This document shows, one piece after another, positions 12,201-22,406 of a stretch of DNA of 64,000 nt (positions are counted from its first letter, which is position 1; each line of letters begins with the position of its first letter). The position numbers were made by a program, and so were the translations under genes. The notes under the pieces are model-generated. The model did no database searches. It was not told the origin of the DNA and saw nothing but the letters and a program-made list of their open reading frames with translations. The DNA is from Larus michahellis. Taxonomy: Eukaryota; Chordata; Aves; Charadriiformes; Laridae. The DNA lies in contig NC_133910.1 in the NCBI RefSeq assembly GCF_964199755.1, positions 14,144,711 to 14,208,710 of the forward strand, read 5' to 3'.

Positions 12201-15200
12201 TGCAGGGCAGTGCATTCCCCTGGCTGAGCTCCTCATCAAGGGGAGGTGACATGGGGAAAGGAGTCCCCAGAATCACAGGATGTGCTCCAACCTAAACAGG
12301 ATGGATGTTTTACCGTAAGGGGAGAGCACACGTGTCCCCACATCCTCGTGCAAACACGTGGCGATGCAGACGCATGGCACACAGGTGGTGGTCACTCTCC
12401 TGAGCACAGACACCCTGACCACACCATGCCTGGGGACGCATGGCCCCGCTCCGGCTGCCTCCCTGGCGCCGCGCACAACGCGAAGCCCGGCTCCCTAACA
12501 AGGTCACCGGCGCGCTCAATTATCCGCTGACATTTCAATGGGGGAAATTGCCTGTGAAGACGAGGTGAATACGTGGGGAAATTAGCGGGAGAGGCGACGG
12601 TGGCGAGCTAACAACCGGAGCCAGCGGGGACGTCGCCCACCCTGCCAGCACGCTGAGCCACGATGTCCCGGCTGTGGGATGGACACGGTGATGGCCGAGG
12701 ATGGAGGTGGCAGCTCTGGGTTCCCACCGTGCCTTGGCGTATCCATATGGCCCATACATCGCCAGACAGTGCCATTTCAGTCAAGGGCTCGGCCAGCAAC
12801 AGAGGAGCAGGGGCTGAGCAGAGGCTCCTTGTTTGCCAGGAAGAGGGAAAGAAAATGCTTGTGGTTGTTAAATCACAGTCCTCAACCCATCACCTGAGAT
12901 GGAAGCAAGGTCCTGAGATACCTCCTACGGCTGCAGAGGGACTAACTCAGCCCCACTCTGGGGGGGATGTTGCCCTAAGCTCATGGGTCCTGGTTTGCTG
13001 ATCCCACACCATAATTCCAGTGTGGTACCCACTGGGACCCCTGTCCCAGGCTTTGGAGGTGGGTGCTGGGCAGCCTTCGCCTCCTTCTCTCCTGCCTGCA
13101 GACCTTGCCCATGGGGGAGAGCAGGCAGGGCTCGTCAATGCTTCACGTGGGCTTCAAAACACAGGCTTGGGCCTGCTGGGAGGGCAAAACGCTGCCTGCT
13201 GGTGGCAAGGGCTGGGAATCGCCTGGCTTCTCCAGGACAGAACGAGGTGCCGCCTCTCCCTGTTCCATCCCTTAGAAGGATGGAGCTGCAGGTGCCTCCC
13301 AACCCCCCAGAGCTCCCCCAATTGTTGCTGGGGGAGACCGAGGGCTGGGGACAGACCTCAGCCCCGCTCGGGGTCAGACCAAGCTCCCATCAGCACCTGC
13401 CCCCTCGTCCTCATCCCAGCGACCTTGTGAATGTTGGCAGAGGACATTTCACCTTATTTAATTAAAGCCAAGCAATTAACACTGAGGGCTGTTTACACTG
13501 AGGGGCCACACTCAGCCACACGGGCCTGGGTCTCCCCATGCCATCGGTCACACCCGTCTCGCCTGGGATGTACAAACGCATCTTCCAGACCCAACTACCC
13601 ACCGATGGCCATCCACGACCCCTACTTGATTTCCTTTTCCAGGCAGCTCTCTGCCCTCTGCCTCCTCCTGGCAGACGGGGAAGCCCGTGCTCCCCAGCCC
13701 ATCCTTGCCCCACACCGATTTTCCATGTTATTGCTTCGAAGGGGATCCTCCAAGCCCAGACCCATGGACCAACGTCCACTGAGCCCAGGCAGCCTTGGCT
13801 GGGGTGAAACATGCCGTGACTGAGGAGGGATCTCGTTTTCAGGGCACAGCCACAACGAGCTCCATCCCACCTGGCTCTGCCCACTGCGATGGCTCGTCCT
13901 GGAGCAGCATCCAGGAGAGCTCCACCTTGCTTTTTAAGGTCTTCCAGCCTCTGCTGGTTGCAGGGATGAAGCGGCTGCTGGAGCAAGGCAGGCTCCAGCC
14001 CCCGGGGCCGCAAATCTATGGCAAGAGCTGTGCCATGGTGGCATGGGTCCCTGCTTTCCCCAGCAGCGACTGACCCCCAGACATTTACTGGATGATCTTT
14101 AAGGTCCCTTCTAACCTGAACCATTCTAGGATTCTATGATCGTCGCGTTATAACCCCCCAAGTGCAGGGGCGAGTGCATCCAGGTGCTGAAAAGACCTGG
14201 CCACGCATCTCCCTCTCCCAAGCATGAAAAAGAAGGGACACCTCCCCCCTCTTGTTTTTTTTAAATGCCGAACATAACCAGAGACCGAGAGGCACTACAA
14301 ACCCTCGACCCCAACCTTTTCTCTTTGAACGGGGCCCCAACCCATTTCATTTCCCTTTCCCCCCCTTCCAAACAAAAAAAAAAACCAAACACAACCCCAA
14401 ACAAAACCCCCAAACCCAAAACACATGTTCCATTTTCCATATAATAAAACCGCAGCGCTCTTAATAACTCCCCTATTTGACAATTTGTTTGGCAACATAT
14501 GGAAAGCTCTCGTAAACTCGCCCCTTCATAATACAATGGCAGATGGCAAACACAATCCTCAACACGCCGCTCTCAGCGGCCCTAATGGGCTCAGAGGGCT
14601 CCTCGCCCCGCGCCGCATCCCTCCGGCTCTGCACCTCGCCTTCCCAGAGATTACCCAGGCAGCCTCGATGGCAGCTATTTAAAAACTGAAGCAATTTTCT
14701 GGTTTATGCACAGAGCTGCCTTTTCCCTTTTGATTGATTGAGCCGAGTTGTCAAGCATTTCCATGAAGTCGCTAAAAAAGAAAGGTACCCTGGTGGGCAC
14801 ATAAAAACCTGATGCAAAACTTCTAATATGTTTTATTGCAACTTGTACTTCAAAAAGGAAGGGACAACAAAGGCAAACGTATTTGCTTTGTCTGTTAACG
14901 CAAGTCAGGGAGCTGGGACCCGTTTCCTTGGAAAGCAAGTTACCATTAATAGCCAGGTAATTATGGGGCTTTTAGAAAGGAAGGAGAAAAAAAAGGGGGG
15001 GGGGGCGGGGGAGGGCAGAAAAGCTGACCAGAAGTTTCCAGCGTGGTGCTGCAGGGGGGCTGTGCAGGGCGTGCTGCTGTTGCCCACCAAGCCACGGTGG
15101 GCATCCCGTGACCGTCCCCAGCATCCCGCCACCGCTCTCAGCATCCCATGCCCACCCTGAGCATCCCTACCTTGGCGTAGTCCATCAGCTCGCGGCGCCC

Positions 15201-18200
15201 AGGGAAGCGCTGGTAGAACTCGGGCAGCCTCCATGGTGCGACAATCTGGTAGGAGGGCAGGAGCATGAGAGGAGAAGCCCCCGGCCCCCTTGCAGCCCCC
15301 AGGCCCCCTTTTCCCCTCAGCATCCCCCTGGGCTCCCAGCAGGAGAGGGCTCCCGGCATCCCTAGGGATCTGTGACCCATGGGGTGTTGGTCCCCCAGCC
15401 GAAATTTAATCTCCCTGCAGAGGGTGGAGTAACCCAAACCCCTGATCCTAAACAAGGCGTTGGATGCAGCATCGATTATCCAGCAGCTGCCTTGGTACAG
15501 TTTTCTCCACGGCCTCGCGGTGTTTGGGGTAAAATAGGTCAATTAAAGATCATTACAGCCCCCTCAAATGCCAAAACGTCGCTTCGTGCAGCTGGCAGCT
15601 TGTTAAAGCAAAGCACGGCCGTTCGCGTCGGTGTTAAAACAAAATTCCCCACCAGCTGGGGAGGGAGCCAGGAGCCTGGCGGTGGGGACTCTGGGGAGAA
15701 TTTTGGGTGCCTTACCTTGATATTAGGACACAGGGCGTAGCAGGTGAGTTCGAACCGAACCTGGTCGTTGCCCTGAAACACAGACAGGAGATGCTGAGGG
15801 CTCCCCCGCGCCGGGGCAGGTGAGGATGTGCTGTTTCCCTGCCTGTGGCTGCTGTCCCTGTGCAAGGACGGGATCAAAATCCCTCAGCCGGGAGCTAGAG
15901 GGGTCACGTCTCGCCATCTCAGCTCTGACCAACACACGGGACAAGTCGCTTCGTGGGAAAAGCCTCCCAGCCCGTGGCTCGGGAGACCCTCAGCTGCACG
16001 GGGCATTTGCAAATCCCCGCGAGAGCCAGGAGGGATGTCCGGATGACACTATGAGGGACTCGTAGACCCAGGCTCTCTGTGCAAGAGGGGGATCGTACCT
16101 ATTCTCCCAGAAATGACACTGCAATGGGATTGCTGGCTATTTTCACTGGAAAAGCAAGGCCTGAGGCTAAGGAACCATTTATCTCCTCCGTTGCCCCAGC
16201 GCAGTGGGAGGGGGTAATGGATGCCAGGACCTGAGCCAGATCTGTTCCATGGGGTCACTCCTGGTCCCTCTCCGTGGCTATTTTGAACCCAAACCCACCT
16301 TTCCTGGTGCTTCTGAGAGAATTGGACACCAAGAGATCAAAGCCCCAATGCGGCTCATCCAGCTGACTCCAAGGGAGCCTGGCTCACCCCAAAGTCACCC
16401 AAGAGCCGTGCTCTCCCCTGGGCTGGCGCTCCTGAAAGCAGAACTAGTGGAAACCCAGATTTGGGTATTTTTTCCCCCTGCAGGCATCAGAGGATACATG
16501 GAGGGAGAGGATGAGGGGGGAGGAAGACCACAGTGTCCAGGAGGATTCAGGAGCTCATAATTAAATAGTTGAACCTCCCTTTATCTTAATTGGCCCGTGC
16601 TGATGAGATACTACTAATGAGGCCAGGTAGTCAGGAGGGGGTGAGGTGTGAGCCTGGGAGTTATTAGCACTTCCCAGGGAATAGCACTCACCAAAGCCTA
16701 TTTTCCACCAGCACCAAGGGGCGTAAGGACCCCCCCTCCCCTGCTCTTGGCCCCGGCCTGGAGGATACATTTACAGCTGGGCTCGGAAATCCCTGAGGAC
16801 TATTACACGCAGGCGAGAACATCCACCAAAGCACTCATTTCCCTTACAGGCCCAAAACAAGTCCATCTGCTCCGGCAGCGGAGACACCGCAGATGGCCCA
16901 CATTTAAGACGTCGCAGCCGGGGACCGGGGACGGGCGCAGCCGGGTCGAGTTACCCGCGGTCCGACCCTGCCTGCGCCCGTGGCTTAATGGCCTGGGGAG
17001 CAGCCGAGGGTGCCCCCGTGAGCGGGAGGGATGCTGGTGGTACCCAGGAGCAGAGGGTACATCATAGCATTGGGGGTGCATTACGCCAGGGCACCCTTGA
17101 GCATGGGCTTTCAGGAGAGACCGGGGGAGATGGACGGGGGGAACCCATGGCAGCAGGAGCAAGAGTTATTTCAGCCATGAAACCTCCCAGCCCCACAGCT
17201 GCCCCTCTGCCTGTCTCCCCGGTGCCAGCATGCCCCTTGGCTGTCCCCTGGCTACATCCAACACCCCCCTTCTGGCAGGGTCCTCCGCCATAGCTAGGGA
17301 CCCCCAAACCCATCCCCTTGCACTCAGACCCCTCCAGGTGGGCACCTCGCCTTTGCCCCTGCCTCAATACAGGCGCAATCTATGCTTCAGGTCCTTGTGG
17401 GATGGGGACGAGGAGGCACCCGGCAGGTCCCAGGTGCACGCACAGCACCCAAGGACCACTGATGACAGTGTCACCCTGCCCTGGGTGTCCCCGCACCGGG
17501 CTGGGCAGCGTGCAGCCAGGGGCTGGAAGTGGCAGGGGGTGACCCACGGTCACATCAGGCAGGTCCCACGCTCCCAGCCGAGGATTCCCCCTCTCTGGGC
17601 AGCGGCTGGCCCCGGGCATCCTTTCCATGGTCTCTGGCTGCCTCTAGCGGCAAAGTGCCCTCCCTGCGGCCGGCGGCGACAGCCGGGGATGGGGACAGGG
17701 ACCGGGGCGGTGACACCCTCCCCGGGGTGCCCCGAAACGCCCCGGGTGGTGCTGGCGCAGCCCCAGCCGGGTCCTGGCCCGGGCAGCGCCTGTCTGCGGC
17801 AGCTTTTAGAAAGCTGGTAACAAAAGTGGGGGTTCGGCGGTGACTCGAGCCTTCCCGACAGCCAGAGGGAACCGAAATTGGGCACAGAAATCCCAGAAGC
17901 AAGAAGGAAGTGTCGAAACAACAGCCGGGCTTCGCACAGCCCCCCCGGGGCACCCACAAAACACCCTGTGCACCCCCCCGGCACCCACAGCCTGGCCAAC
18001 GGACAGACTGAGTCGCCCCCCCAAAGCACCCTGTGCCAATATCCCCCTGGTGCCCCCCTCCTCCCTCACCTTGCCAGTGGCCCCGTGGGCGACGTACTGG
18101 GCTCCCTCCCTCTGGGCGATCTCCACCAGCTTGCGGGCGATGCAGGGCCGTGCCAGTGCCGTGCCCAGCAGGTACCGGTCCTCGTAGAGAGCGTTGGCCT

Positions 18201-19156
18201 GCACTGCCAGCCAGATGAACTCCTCCACGAACTCCCTGGTGATGTCCTCGATGTAAACCTGCCGGGATGGAGGGAGACCTGCGATGGGAGCGTGGCTGGG
18301 GGGAATTCCAGTCCTCTGCATCTTTGGGGATGGTGTAGCAAAGGGTCTCTTTGCCTCCCATTTCCTAGATGCTGCTAAAAAGCTTTAGTTCAAAACCTCT
18401 GGAAAAGGGATTCCTCACTGGCACTTTGTCACACCTGTGGTAGCCCCAGCCATGGGGTGTGCGAGACCCCAGGGCTCAGCCCCACAGCGCGGGGAGCTCA
18501 GAGCCCCCTGGGCACCGTGAGGGAGGGACACTGTTACCTTCTTGGCCCCCAGAGCCAGCGCTTTCTTTTGTGCTGCCTCAAAATCTTCTTTCTGCCCGAT
18601 GTTGGCCTGGAAGGATGGAAAAAAAAAACCAAAATGGGTTTGAATGGTGACCACAAAACCCAGCACAAGACCTCGGCATGGGGCATCGTGCAAGGCAGGG
18701 CACGGCCCATGCTAGCTGGGCTTGAGGCCACCCAGGATGGACAGGAGGGGGTTCCCCCCCCCCCAAGATGGCATATCTTGGGGACATACTTCCCCCTGCC
18801 AAGCCCCATGGCTCTGCCCAATGTGCTGCCCTCATTAGCGGAGGGTCATTTGCTGGCAGGGACAGGCTGCGCCGCAGAGGGCTGACAAAGCAGCACCCGG
18901 GCTGGGCGATGGTTAACCAGCGAGAGCGGGGTCACCACCATGGCCACGTACAGGCCAGGCCCCTTGTCACCTCCCCACGTCCCCAGACCCATAGCACAGC
19001 ACCCCCTCCACCCCCAGCCCCCGGGGATGGGGTGCACGTGGGGCTCACCAGGTAAGCGACGACATGGTAGCCCTGCTCCTTCAGCCACACCAGGATGCAG
19101 GAGGTGTCGAGGCCCCCGCTGTAAGCAAGGACCACTGTGCCCTTGGGCTGAGCCAT
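138..19156 (-). CDS. ASS1: Argininosuccinate synthase, gene level, 3' end outside window
   Basis: Eleven coding exons join in phase to 324 codons plus one base. The protein starts [20 protein letters not shown] and contains the ATP pyrophosphatase loop SGGLDTS (about residues 13-19), LARPCIARK, and [14 protein letters not shown], all hallmarks of argininosuccinate synthase. The enzyme condenses citrulline with aspartate using ATP in the cytosol, the step before argininosuccinate lyase in arginine synthesis. The human enzyme has 412 residues, so about 88 C-terminal residues, probably three exons, lie left of base 1. Exon boundaries follow the human coding-exon pattern as far as I remember it. 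No stop, frameshift or lost active-site motif is visible. The start is the first ATG in the exon, four bases after a TAG acceptor, which matches the human gene, where the ATG also follows a 5' noncoding exon. Confidence 0.96.
2460..2790. promoter_or_regulatory. Candidate conserved noncoding island in ASS1 intron 10
   Basis: A+T-rich stretch in a GC-rich intron, with repeated TTAATTAG/CAATTAGG homeodomain-like words and an exact octamer ATGCAAAT at 2773-2780. Composition and motif density suggest an enhancer. Function is inferred, and conservation could not be tested. Confidence 0.35.
3440..4065. promoter_or_regulatory. Candidate conserved noncoding island in ASS1 intron 10
   Basis: About 600 bases of A+T-rich, non-repetitive sequence, with a second exact octamer ATGCAAAT at 3587-3594 and TGACAG, CTAATTAGG and GATCAAATGATTT words. 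It has no coding potential on either strand. It looks like a developmental enhancer, inferred from composition only. Confidence 0.38.
4443..4507 (-). CDS. ASS1: ASS1 coding exon 10
   Basis: 65 bases, residues 259-280: [20 protein letters not shown], one of the most conserved stretches of the enzyme. The acceptor is CCGCAG and the donor GTGAGC. It starts with the last base of an Ala codon and ends in phase 1. Confidence 0.96.
4508..5654 (-). other. ASS1 intron 9
   Basis: GC-rich intron. The longest open frame here (4909-5658, minus) is proline-rich, overlaps the donor of the next exon and has no recognisable domain. Nothing else seen. Confidence 0.6.
5655..5739 (-). CDS. ASS1: ASS1 coding exon 9
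   Basis: 85 bases, residues 231-259. It reads [20 protein letters not shown] then LFMYLNDIA, matching human [20 protein letters not shown] and LFMYLNEVA. The acceptor is CCGCAG and the donor GTGAGTG. Too short to appear as an open frame of its own; found by reading the minus strand. Confidence 0.95.
5740..7556 (-). other. ASS1 intron 8
   Basis: No exon seen. It contains A+T-rich islands near 5995-6085 and 6335-6885, a poly(T) stretch near 6287-6301 and GC-rich filler. Confidence 0.6.
6335..6885. promoter_or_regulatory. Candidate conserved noncoding island in ASS1 intron 8
   Basis: Non-repetitive stretch rich in homeodomain-like and CCAAT-like words (GCCAATCAG, TTTATTAC, TTAATAATTAG). The A+T-rich ends flank a GC-rich centre near 6710-6770. 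No coding potential. Regulatory role inferred from composition. Confidence 0.33.
7557..7647 (-). CDS. ASS1: ASS1 coding exon 8
   Basis: 91 bases, residues 201-230 plus one base. [15 protein letters not shown] leads into [13 protein letters not shown], matching the human [15 protein letters not shown] segment. The acceptor is CCACAG and the donor GTAAGC. Ends in phase 1. Confidence 0.96.
7721..7820 (+). repeat. Minisatellite, about 24-base unit, four copies
   Basis: GTGCATCC starts at 7724, 7748, 7772 and 7799, giving spacings of 24, 24 and 27 bases. Copies differ by small substitutions and one 3-base insertion. It lies 74 bases inside the intron from the acceptor of coding exon 8. Confidence 0.8.
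9039..9058 (+). repeat. Poly(T) run
   Basis: Twenty T in a row at the edge of an A-rich stretch (8880-9065). On the minus strand it is a poly(A), but no retrocopied gene precedes it. Confidence 0.9.
9370..10140. promoter_or_regulatory. Candidate conserved noncoding island in ASS1 intron 7
   Basis: About 770 bases of mostly A+T-rich unique sequence, with TTTATTAC-like, GTAAACC (9921-9927, forkhead-like) and ATCGAT words. It is interrupted by a purine-rich low-complexity tract at 9780-9860. No coding frame. The largest such island in the gene; function inferred only. Confidence 0.37.
11387..11417 (-). CDS. ASS1: ASS1 coding exon 7 (31-base exon)
   Basis: Only 31 bases, residues 190-200: the end of a Ser codon, then [10 protein letters not shown], matching human [11 protein letters not shown]. 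The acceptor is CCGCAG and the donor GTAATC. Phase 2 to 0. Confidence 0.95.
11418..11813 (-). other. ASS1 intron 6
   Basis: Short GC-rich intron with a 10-base C run near 11490. Nothing else seen. Confidence 0.7.
11814..11884 (-). CDS. ASS1: ASS1 coding exon 6
   Basis: 71 bases, residues 167-190: [20 protein letters not shown] then MHI, with AG of the next Ser codon. Matches human [20 protein letters not shown]. The acceptor is CGCCAG and the donor GTGAGA. Confidence 0.96.
14091..14140 (+). mobile_element. CR1-like retrotransposon 3' tail fragment
   Basis: The segment reads GATGATCTTTAAGGTCCCTT, then CTAACCTGAACCATTCTAGG, then ATTCTATGAT. This matches the well-known 3' end of avian CR1 elements, including the terminal ATTCTATG-type repeat. 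Older CR1 body sequence may extend leftward, but I cannot delimit it. The element is truncated, as CR1 copies usually are, and is inserted on the strand opposite to ASS1. Confidence 0.75.
14430..14965. promoter_or_regulatory. Candidate conserved noncoding island in ASS1 intron 5
   Basis: Unique A+T-rich sequence with a TGATTGATTG tandem PBX-like word (14731-14740), TTTTATTGCA (14831-14840, HOX/CDX-like) and TAATTA (14958-14963). No coding frame. Most motif-dense of the islands; regulatory role inferred. Confidence 0.38.
14995..15015 (+). repeat. G-rich tract
   Basis: Eleven G, then C, five G, A and three G. It can form a G-quadruplex on the plus strand and lies 155 bases from the donor of ASS1 coding exon 5. 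Confidence 0.7.
15171..15245 (-). CDS. ASS1: ASS1 coding exon 5
   Basis: 75 bases, residues 142-166: [20 protein letters not shown] then MDYAK. Matches human [20 protein letters not shown]. The acceptor is TACCAG and the donor GTAGGG. Phase 0 to 0. Confidence 0.96.
15246..15715 (-). other. ASS1 intron 4
   Basis: 470-base intron. Nothing recognised beyond short A+T-rich words near 15530-15620. Confidence 0.7.
15716..15772 (-). CDS. ASS1: ASS1 coding exon 4
   Basis: 57 bases, residues 123-141: [19 protein letters not shown]. The GNDQVRFE segment lies in the citrulline/aspartate-binding region of the family. The acceptor is TTTCAG and the donor GTAAGG. Phase 0 to 0. Confidence 0.96.
15773..18069 (-). 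other. ASS1 intron 3 (2.3 kb)
   Basis: GC-rich intron without recognised exons. A short A+T-rich patch at about 16555-16640 carries TAATTAAAT and CTAATGAGG words. Confidence 0.6.
18070..18258 (-). CDS. ASS1: ASS1 coding exon 3
   Basis: 189 bases, residues 60-122. [36 protein letters not shown] and [13 protein letters not shown] are all near-identical to human. The acceptor is GGCAG and the donor GTGAGG. Phase 0 to 0. Confidence 0.97.
18538..18606 (-). CDS. ASS1: ASS1 coding exon 2
   Basis: 69 bases, residues 37-59: [20 protein letters not shown] then AKK. The acceptor is TTCCAG and the donor GTAACA. Phase 0 to 0. The introns on either side (18259-18537 and 18607-19048) hold nothing recognised. 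Confidence 0.96.
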
Positions 19157-19160
19157 GGCC
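19049..19160 (-). CDS. ASS1: ASS1 first coding exon with start codon
   Basis: The CDS is 19049-19156 (36 codons); bases 19157-19160 are 5' UTR. A pyrimidine tract and TTTGCTAG acceptor precede GGCCATGG, a strong start context. The exon carries the ATP-loop SGGLDTS. Donor GTGAGC. Human exon 3 has the same organisation, so at least one noncoding exon lies upstream. Confidence 0.95.
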
Positions 19161-19903
19161 CTAGCAAAGCAAAGGAAAAAAGGGTTCATGATAGCCCCAA
19201 CCCCTGCCCCAAACATCAGCCTGCTCCATCTCAGCACAGGGATGCTGCAGCCACCAGCCATGACACCCTCCCTGGTGTCCCTGAACTGGCCACGGGGCCA
19301 TCGTGGTCCCGCAGGGTGCTGAGGGCAGCGAGGGGCGAGGGCTCTCCCACGATGGGATATTCTGGGCAAAACAAACATTATCCAGGGGACAAACAACCAG
19401 GCAGCTAAAGCAAAGCCCGCAGCAAACTAAACACCCGGGGCTGGCAGCGGCTTGGGTAGGTGGGGGAGCACGTGGGTAGATGGAGCTGCCGGTGCTGGGA
19501 CAAGCTCTCTGATTAAAACACGGACCCCCCAGGACTGCTTTTGCTCACGGACAACAAAAGCTGCTGCCGTCGGGTGCTGGTGGTCCCATGGGACCAGGGT
19601 CAGGGGCAGCACATTGCACCCAGGTCTGGCTGAGAGCCCTCCTCTGCCGTGCCAGGCTGGGGGCAGCGGGGAGCGCGGGAAGGGATTCATCATGGCATCA
19701 GGAGAGATCAGCTGGACCAACAGCCCTCCTAGGCTGGGAGGAGGAGGAGGGGAGAGCTGGGGGTAGGAGAAAAAGCCATGGCGTTGTGGCCACATCCAGG
19801 CTGTGGCTCCCAGCCAGCGAGGGCACGCTGCCGGCTGGGGCACCCAGCGGCAGCCGGGTGATGGAGGAGACCGGGGCAGCCATGGAGACTGCTTTGCCCT
19901 TAC

Positions 19904-20000
19904 CTTTGCTCCACGCGGCTCTTGCTCTGGCAACCCCAGCACAGCCTATCCCACGCTCTGCAAGCACCCTGCAACACCGGGGAGATGGGGCTCAGACACA
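19904..20000 (-). other. ASS1: Candidate ASS1 5' noncoding exon ending at 19904
   Basis: On the minus strand GGAGCAAAG is followed by GTAAGGGC, a good donor, 743 bases upstream of the first coding exon's acceptor. The 5' end is unknown; 20000 is arbitrary. It competes with the donor at 22082. No transcript evidence. Confidence 0.25.
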
Positions 20001-21489
20001 GGCACCCGGCCGCTGCAGAGATGCAGCCCGACGCCTTGCTCAGGCATGACCCGGCACGTTGGGGCCCTGTGCCAGCACCGGCACGGAGGAGCCGTGGTGG
20101 CAGACGGGCACAGCCGCCCACTGGCTCAGCAGCGAGCACCCACCGGCACCGTGGGCGCGTGATAGCTGCAGGGCTGGGGCGCTCGGCAGCATCCCCCACA
20201 GCCTGGACCCACAGCTAATTAACGTTTAATGGACTTTTGTCCTAATTATGCTGTCGTATGTTTCTTACCAGCCTGAAACACCTATGTGGAGATTTAGTGC
20301 CCCTCACCCTTCGGCTGAGGAGATGGAGGACTCCAGCCAGCGACAGGAGATGGTGAAGGAGGCAGCAGCCTGGAGCTCAGGGGGAGGGACGGGGGGTCCC
20401 GCTGTGGAAAGGGACTCGGGGCTGTCCCCATGGTCCCCAGCTGGCCTGTGAATCCCAGGGCCCCAGGAAGAGGTGATGCCAGCTGACCCTTGGCCGGGGA
20501 AGGCGGGCGGCAGAGCCGGCCAAATCCCGTCCTGAGCAGCTTTCATGCTGCTGCTGCTGCTACCAAGTCAGCAAAATCCTGCTCCTGCTTGTGCAAGACG
20601 GGGAGGGTGCTGTGCCCAGCTCCCCAAGGCTGGCCCACCCAGCACCTTCTTCAGCGGGATGCAGTTACACTGGGGTGTACCCCAGCACCCCGCTCCTGCC
20701 AGTGCAGTGTGGGCCCAGTGTCCCACGGGACACAGCTTGGAGCCAGCCCAGGTCCCTGGCAGCGCTGTAACTGCAATTTGGCTCCCTGAGCCTGCCAGCG
20801 CCCGTTGGGCTTGTGTAACCGGCATTTCCCTGTCCTTGGGGCGCTGTGGGTGTGCCGAGCTGGGCCCCTGCCCGGGGAGGCCCAGACATTCCCTTCCTCA
20901 CCAGGGCATTTACAGGAAGGCACTCGCACTTCCCGAAAGGGCCCAGCCAAAGCATGACACTGCACCCGCAGCTCCTTGCTGGGCAAATGCCCTCCTTTAC
21001 CCCCACAACCCATCCCTGCTGTGGCTACCAGCATTGCCATGGTGGCTGCCAGCCTGACAAAGCACCTCTGAGACTGGGCACGCTCGTTTCACAAGTGGCC
21101 CAGCAGGGGGTTAGAGGAAGCGCCTCCAATTTTTGCCTGCCCGGACATGTTACACCGCCCAGGTAATGCCCAAGGGACCTGGGGCACCTTGCCCTGGGGA
21201 CACGTCCTACATCCAGGGAACATTGCAGGGCCACCAGTGTTCCCAGCTACGGAAATAAGGCTCGTGCCAAGCCCGCCTGCCCAGGAAGTGAGAGGCTGAA
21301 GTTTTGGCGTTGGGTAGTAATAAATCAGAGCAAACAAAGCTCAGGGAAGGGGAATGCAGCGGGACTTTCTCAACCCTGATTATTATTCTGTAGCAATTTC
21401 CGCGTGACTTGGGGCAGAGTTCGACTCTGGCTGCTCTGTTCCGCAGGAACTCTGTGCTTTTGTTTTTAAAACTAAGAAAAAGCAATAAA

Positions 21490-21508
21490 ATATATATATA
21501 TATATATA
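21490..21508 (+). repeat. TA dinucleotide repeat
   Basis: Nine to ten TA units, running into TATAAAAGGGGAGGGG on the plus strand. Confidence 0.9.
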
Positions 21509-22079
21509 AAAGGGGAGGGGAATAAAAAGCCTGAAACTTTGGTAAGGAGAGAAATTGCCTTGGCCAGCTGGGCTGGAAGAGCAGCCTCTGCTCCGGTGAG
21601 TGCTGCCTGCGGGTTGGGATGGGTCAGGCAGCGCGAGCAGGGGCTCCCCAGGGGTTCCTACAGCTGAGGCGTGCAGGGATGCGCTCGCTGGTGCTGGGGT
21701 TTGCCTCAGCATCATTCCTCCACCTGGTGGGCGTCCCCTCCTGCCCCCCCAGCATCCTCAGAGCAGAGCAGGGAGGGTGCAAGGTGGTGCCGGCTGAGGT
21801 CCCAGCTCCCCTCCCTGGGGGTGGCCAAGCCTAGGATCCCTGTCAGCGAGATGGGACTCATTGCAACACCCTGCCCCTTCCAAAACCGAGCTAGGTGGGG
21901 CTTGACTGCAGCCTGCTCGGACCCCCCCTTGCCCTGCTCCTGCAGGGACCAGCGAGCCCTTCTCCAGCACCCAAGGGTACGTGAGACCTGTGGGTGGGTG
22001 GAGAGGGGACATGGGCCAGGTCCCCAAGGCAAAGAGCCCCCTTTCCCCTTGCCCCCACCCCTATGCTGTGTCCGCACTC

Positions 22080-22310
22080 ACCCACTCCCCGGGGCCTGGC
22101 TGCCCTCGGCGCTTCGGTTCAGTGCCTGGAGCACCCTCCTCTTCTTCCTCCTCCCTTACAGCCGGGTGTGGGCAGGCGGAGCTGCCGCAGGCCTGTCCCC
22201 TCCGTAGGGCTGTCCCCTCCGCGGGTACCGTCCCCAGGCGGGGCCCTGCCCTCGGCCTGCCGCGGGGTGAGGGGGCAGAAAGCGGGGACAGCCCACACCC
22301 CGAGCCGGGA
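22080..22310 (-). promoter_or_regulatory. ASS1: Candidate ASS1 promoter and first exon (CpG-rich)
   Basis: About 17 CpG in 230 bases, an SP1-type box GGCGGGGCC at 22237-22245, and on the minus strand a strong donor after GGGGAGTGG (GTGAGTGCGG, exon end 22082). It lies 2.9 kb upstream of the first coding exon in the right orientation. Inferred from composition and a donor only. Confidence 0.35.
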
Positions 22311-22406
22311 TGGAGATCATGCCCGGTCCCAGCATGGCTGCTCTAGGTGCTGCCAGCCCTGTCCCCCCACTCCTGACCTCCTCATCAGTCTCCACAGAGC
22401 ACCGAG

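Larger units (their letters stand above)
11885..15170 (-). other. ASS1 intron 5 (3.3 kb)
   Basis: No exon seen. It contains the CR1-like tail (14091-14140), an A+T-rich island (14430-14965) and a G-rich tract (14995-15015). The rest is GC-rich unique sequence. Confidence 0.6.

Noticed and set aside
12265-12305. AGAATCACAGGATG-like match to a reversed CR1 tail
   Set aside because: Only a short partial similarity with no clear continuation. The same applies to the GAATCACAGAA at about 58251-58262.
21490-21520. TATAAAAGG on the plus strand as a promoter
   Set aside because: It arises from a TA repeat running into A and G runs, and no plus-strand gene follows.
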